From: Alkalihalobacillus sp. BA299
GTDB taxonomy: Bacteria > Bacillota > Bacilli > Bacillales > Bacillaceae_F
Length of the DNA stretch: 64,000 nucleotides
Reading direction: 5' to 3'
NCBI RefSeq assembly: GCF_017745675.1
Contig: NZ_JAFLJM010000001.1
Span: 430,797 to 494,796, forward strand
Below are positions 61,780 through 64,000 of this stretch, in pieces. A program made the translations under genes and the position numbers. Below the pieces are notes generated by a model that did not search any database, was not told the origin of the DNA, and worked only from the letters and a program-made list of their open reading frames with translations. Numbering within the stretch: the first letter of the stretch is position 1; every line of letters starts with the position of its first letter.

Positions 61780-63222
61780 ATGATCACATTTTTATTTGCT
61801 ATTGCAATTTTAATTATAGGTTATTTCACGTACGGTAAATTAATAGAAAAGATTTTTGGTGTCAAAGAAGCAAGACAGACGCCAGCTTATAGTATGAAAG
61901 ATGGCGTTGACTACATTCCAATGGGCACAAACCGAAACTCATTAATCCAACTATTAAACATCGCTGGTGTGGGTCCTATCTTTGGTCCAATCATGGGTGC
62001 ACTTTATGGTCCAGTCGCCTTTATTTGGATCGTAATAGGTAGTATTTTTGCAGGAGCTGTTCATGATTATTTAACAGGGATGATTTCCATTCGGAATAAA
62101 GGGGCTCACTTGCCTCAATTAGCAGGTAAATTTTTAGGTAATAGCATGAAGCACATTGTTAATGCAGTGGCTGTTCTACTTTTACTTCTTGTTGGAACCG
62201 TATTCGTAACTGCACCTGCTGGCCTTTTATTTAACTTAATGGACGGTGTAATTGCGTTAGGTATTATTACAGGTGCTATTTTTGTTTATTACATTGTTGC
62301 GACGTTATTACCAGTTGATAAAATTATTGGAAGAATTTATCCAGTCTTAGGAGCACTTTTATTAATTAGTGCGATCGGTGTAGGTGGTATGCTTGTTGTA
62401 ACAGGGGCACCAATTCCTGAATTAACATTACAAAACATGCATCCGGCAGGAACTGCAATTTTTCCATTATTAATGATTACGATCGCATGTGGTGCGATTT
62501 CTGGCTTCCATGCAACACAATCACCAATTATTTCTAGGACATTACAAAATGAAAGAAATGGGCGGAAAGTATTTTATGGAATGATGATTGTCGAAGGGAT
62601 CATCGCGATGATTTGGGCAGCTGCGGCCATGAGTCTTTTCTACGGAACAGATTTAAATGAACTAATTGCTACTGGTGGGGCTGGTCTTGTTGTAAGTGAA
62701 GTTGCATTTACATTATTAGGTGCTATTGGCGGTACATTAGCTGTTTTAGGTGTTATCGTATTACCAATTACATCTGGTGACACAGCGTTCCGTTCCGCTC
62801 GAATGATAATCGCTGAGTATATTAATCTACCACAAATGAAAATCTTAAGTCGCTTATGGATTGCTATCCCTTTATTTTTAGTTTCATTTGTACTAACTAA
62901 TATGGATTTCACATTATTATGGAGATACTTCGGTGTTACGAATGCGGCTATTAGTGCAATCGCTCTATTTGTAGGAGCTATGTATTTAGCTGTCCAATAC
63001 AAAATACACTGGGTTGCTACTATCCCAGCGGCATTCATGACAATGGTAGCTCTCACATTCATCTTTTATGCACCGATTGGATTTGGATTACCGATGTCAA
63101 CGTCTTATGTAGCAGGAGCGATTGGTACAATAGTAATTCTTGGATTGTTTGCTTATAAGGTTAAGCTAAATCGTGAAGAAGCAAATTTTAAAATTGATGC
63201 AGATGAGAAATTGGCTGCATAA
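61780..63222 (+). CDS. cstA: CstA/BtsT-family transporter (probable pyruvate carrier)
   Basis: 480 aa with about 13 TM helices, shorter than E. coli CstA (701 aa) and like the short Firmicutes forms. Family segments: TPAYSMKDGVDYIPMGTNRN, IAGVGPIFGPIMGALYGPVA, GSIFAGAVHDYLTGMISIRN, ISGFHATQSPIISRTLQNER and ITSGDTAFRSARMIIAEYI. BtsT and CstA of E. coli import pyruvate (CstA also peptides); here the gene follows lytST with a LytTR-like repeat, so pyruvate uptake controlled by extracellular pyruvate is the best hypothesis. CAGGAGGGGGATCACTA precedes the ATG. Confidence 0.92.
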   Translation: MITFLFAIAILIIGYFTYGKLIEKIFGVKEARQTPAYSMKDGVDYIPMGTNRNSLIQLLNIAGVGPIFGPIMGALYGPVAFIWIVIGSIFAGAVHDYLTGMISIRNKGAHLPQLAGKFLGNSMKHIVNAVAVLLLLLVGTVFVTAPAGLLFNLMDGVIALGIITGAIFVYYIVATLLPVDKIIGRIYPVLGALLLISAIGVGGMLVVTGAPIPELTLQNMHPAGTAIFPLLMITIACGAISGFHATQSPIISRTLQNERNGRKVFYGMMIVEGIIAMIWAAAAMSLFYGTDLNELIATGGAGLVVSEVAFTLLGAIGGTLAVLGVIVLPITSGDTAFRSARMIIAEYINLPQMKILSRLWIAIPLFLVSFVLTNMDFTLLWRYFGVTNAAISAIALFVGAMYLAVQYKIHWVATIPAAFMTMVALTFIFYAPIGFGLPMSTSYVAGAIGTIVILGLFAYKVKLNREEANFKIDADEKLAA

Positions 63223-63271
63223 AGGCTCACTAAGACATTTATTCTAAAATCAAATTTAATCAATACTTGAA

Positions 63272-63311
63272 GAGGTTACAAGTGTGATATTTGACTTGTA
63301 GCCTCATTTTT
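63272..63311 (+). terminator. Terminator after cstA
   Basis: 12-bp stem GAGGTTACAAGT / ACTTGTAGCCTC (63272-63283, 63294-63305, one G-T pair) followed by ATTTTTA. Confidence 0.85.
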
Positions 63312-63433
63312 ATTGTTCTAATAATTTTTACATGTAGCTACACTAATTAATAGTAAATCCCTTACCGAATAAATCAAGCATCGACTGCAAATGCTATCAC
63401 TATAAATTATATATTGAAGAAGGGGGCAGGAAA

Positions 63434-63583
63434 ATGAGTACTTCTAGAAAACCATCTAACCGATTAGCAAATGAAGGAACGAAACCTCGTGAAAACCAAT
63501 CATCGAAGCAGGAAACAACTAAACAACCTAATGCACAGAATGATGGATTTCGTTACGACTACGACGATTCTTCAGATCTTTAG
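63434..63583 (+). CDS. 49-aa hydrophilic small protein, unknown
   Basis: GAAGGGGGCAGGAAA precedes ATG 63434. The product is fully hydrophilic and low-complexity (MSTSRKPSNRLANEG, KPRENQSSKQETTKQPNAQ) with an acidic aromatic tail YDYDDSSDL, so probably disordered. Similar short Lys/Gln/Asn-rich proteins occur among spore-core or stress proteins of Bacilli, but I recognise no family. No gene partner. Confidence 0.6.
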   Translation: MSTSRKPSNRLANEGTKPRENQSSKQETTKQPNAQNDGFRYDYDDSSDL

Positions 63584-63662
63584 AGTAGTTCAAAGGCTAA
63601 GTTACGTAATGATTCAGAAAATACAGATCAATTACTAAAGAGTTTCCGTAGTAAAATTTAAA

Positions 63663-63691
63663 TTGACATTGTAAGCGTTTTCATTTATATT
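63663..63691 (+). promoter_or_regulatory. SigA promoter with a cre site in its spacer
   Basis: TTGACA (63663-63668), 17 bp, TATATT (63686-63691). The spacer contains TGTAAGCGTTTTCA (63670-63683), a full match to the CcpA cre consensus TGWNANCGNTNWCA. Binding there would block RNA polymerase, so the transcript should be carbon-catabolite repressed. The gene it once served appears cut off by the IS element 180 bp downstream. Confidence 0.8.
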
Positions 63692-63767
63692 AGAATTAGG
63701 TAGGATAGCAACTGGGGCTATCATGGTATTATGCGTAGGTGGGGCTAATACTGTAGAAGGAGAAGTG

Positions 63768-63860
63768 ATGTCTTTTCACCATGACTCCGTTAAGTGTAAA
63801 AATTATTATTGTGGAGAAGATATCCTTTTCCTTATTTCCAACAAAAATCTTTGTGTATAG
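63768..63860 (+). CDS. Short ORF downstream of the cre promoter (leader or fragment)
   Basis: ATG with GAAGGAGAAGTG directly upstream encodes 30 aa (MSFHHDSVKCKNYYCGEDIL, then FLISNKNLCV). It has a good binding site and promoter but no recognisable family; it ends 13 bp before the IS left end. It could be a small gene, or the start of a gene altered by the insertion. Between 63692 and 63767 there is a small GATAGC/GCTATC hairpin and nothing else that I recognise. Confidence 0.35.
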   Translation: MSFHHDSVKCKNYYCGEDILFLISNKNLCV

Positions 63861-63873
63861 AAAAGCCTATTAT

Positions 63874-64000
63874 TGTACTGCACCCCAAAAGTTAGAGTGA
63901 AATCTAACTTTTGGGGTGTTTTTAATGGCTAAATATAGTGAACAATTTAAGTTAATGCTAGTTAAAGAATATCAAGCAGGAAAACTAGGATATGACCTTT
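63874..64000 (+). mobile_element. Left end of an IS3-family (IS150-like) insertion sequence
   Basis: TGTACTGCACCCCAAAAGTTAG starts the element like IS150-group terminal repeats (longer than shown conserved). A hairpin CACCCCAAAAGTTAGA / TCTAACTTTTGGGGTG (63881-63896, 63903-63918) blocks read-in transcription, and the transposase orfA begins at 63925. The right end lies outside the window. Confidence 0.85.
63925..64000 (+). CDS. IS3-family transposase OrfA, N-terminal part (cut by window edge)
   Basis: Only 25 codons: MAKYSEQFKLMLVKEYQAGK followed by LGYDL. This is the first helix region of the HTH of IS150/IS3 orfA proteins (MAKYSxEFKLxVVxEYLxGxxGY). In this family OrfA is joined to the DDE-type OrfB by programmed frameshifting. 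No strong Shine-Dalgarno site is visible because the start follows the terminal hairpin and a T run. Confidence 0.85.
   Translation, partial: MAKYSEQFKLMLVKEYQAGKLGYDL

Noticed and set aside
63434..63583. Considered as a small acid-soluble spore protein
   Set aside because: The alpha/beta SASP, Tlp and SspK-type motifs are not seen; kept as an unknown hydrophilic protein instead.
1..64000. CRISPR arrays, tRNA or rRNA genes, phage modules
   Set aside because: No regularly spaced direct repeats, no tRNA-like cloverleaf with GGTTCGAATCC-type loops and no phage structural genes were found by reading both strands.

Overview
The window reads as a chromosomal segment of a spore-forming member of the Bacillaceae. 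It is AT-rich, and its genes start with strong AGGAGG-type ribosome binding sites, including many TTG/GTG starts and one likely CTG start. It carries a complete gerA-gerB-gerC spore germinant receptor operon, a Spo0M homologue, a SigW-type promoter in front of a flotillin gene, a c-di-AMP (ydaO/yuaA type) riboswitch in front of ktrAB, and a cre-like site. No rRNA, tRNA, CRISPR array or prophage was seen. Species cannot be fixed from the sequence alone. LAYOUT: 0-7 kb holds the end of kynB and kynA (tryptophan to kynurenine), flotillin, a DHA2 drug exporter and a chemoreceptor. 7-9 kb is a decaying fatty-acid locus: an acyl-CoA ligase with an in-frame internal deletion, a 59-aa gene, a TetR regulator and an acyl-CoA dehydrogenase stump, with TetR-like palindromes next to good promoters. 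9-18 kb holds an ArsR-SRPBCC fusion behind a long inverted repeat, a Toprim protein, a 7TM receptor-like protein, a cold-shock gene, a YfhP-like membrane protein, a Dabb protein and the sulfite reductase operon cysJI. 18-24 kb holds an EamA exporter divergent from a frameshifted MocR regulator, gene stubs, a ring-cleaving dioxygenase behind an MhqR-like box, an Fe-alcohol dehydrogenase and a nitroreductase. 25-29 kb is a probable valine-degradation operon (mmsA, 3-hydroxyisobutyryl-CoA hydrolase, Fe-alcohol dehydrogenase). 29-36.5 kb has small membrane proteins, an SDR stump behind another TetR-like site, a quinone oxidoreductase, a molybdopterin oxidoreductase and a multicopper oxidase lipoprotein. 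36.6-44 kb holds a two-component system, an NhaC antiporter, riboswitch-ktrA-ktrB and a convergent K+ channel: an ion-homeostasis block. 44-54.7 kb is a mix of an Rrf2 regulator, a PAS-GGDEF-EAL protein, DinB-like, Spo0M, a glutamate-synthase-like FMN protein and small membrane proteins. 54.8-58.8 kb is gerABC. 59-63.2 kb is LytS-LytT with a CstA-family transporter, probably a pyruvate-sensing and uptake unit. The right edge enters an IS3/IS150-like element that follows a cre-controlled promoter. THEMES: First, three copies of a roughly 185-bp repeat fold as nested hairpins and show compensatory base changes between copies (29.06, 45.04 and 48.34 kb); this is the best candidate for an undescribed element. 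Second, several truncated genes of acyl-CoA metabolism remain next to intact promoters and similar TetR-like palindromes, pointing to a collapsed regulon. Third, several regulator-target pairs can be read directly from DNA: SigW-flotillin, c-di-AMP-ktrAB, an MhqR-like box with a dioxygenase, and a LytTR-like direct repeat with cstA.
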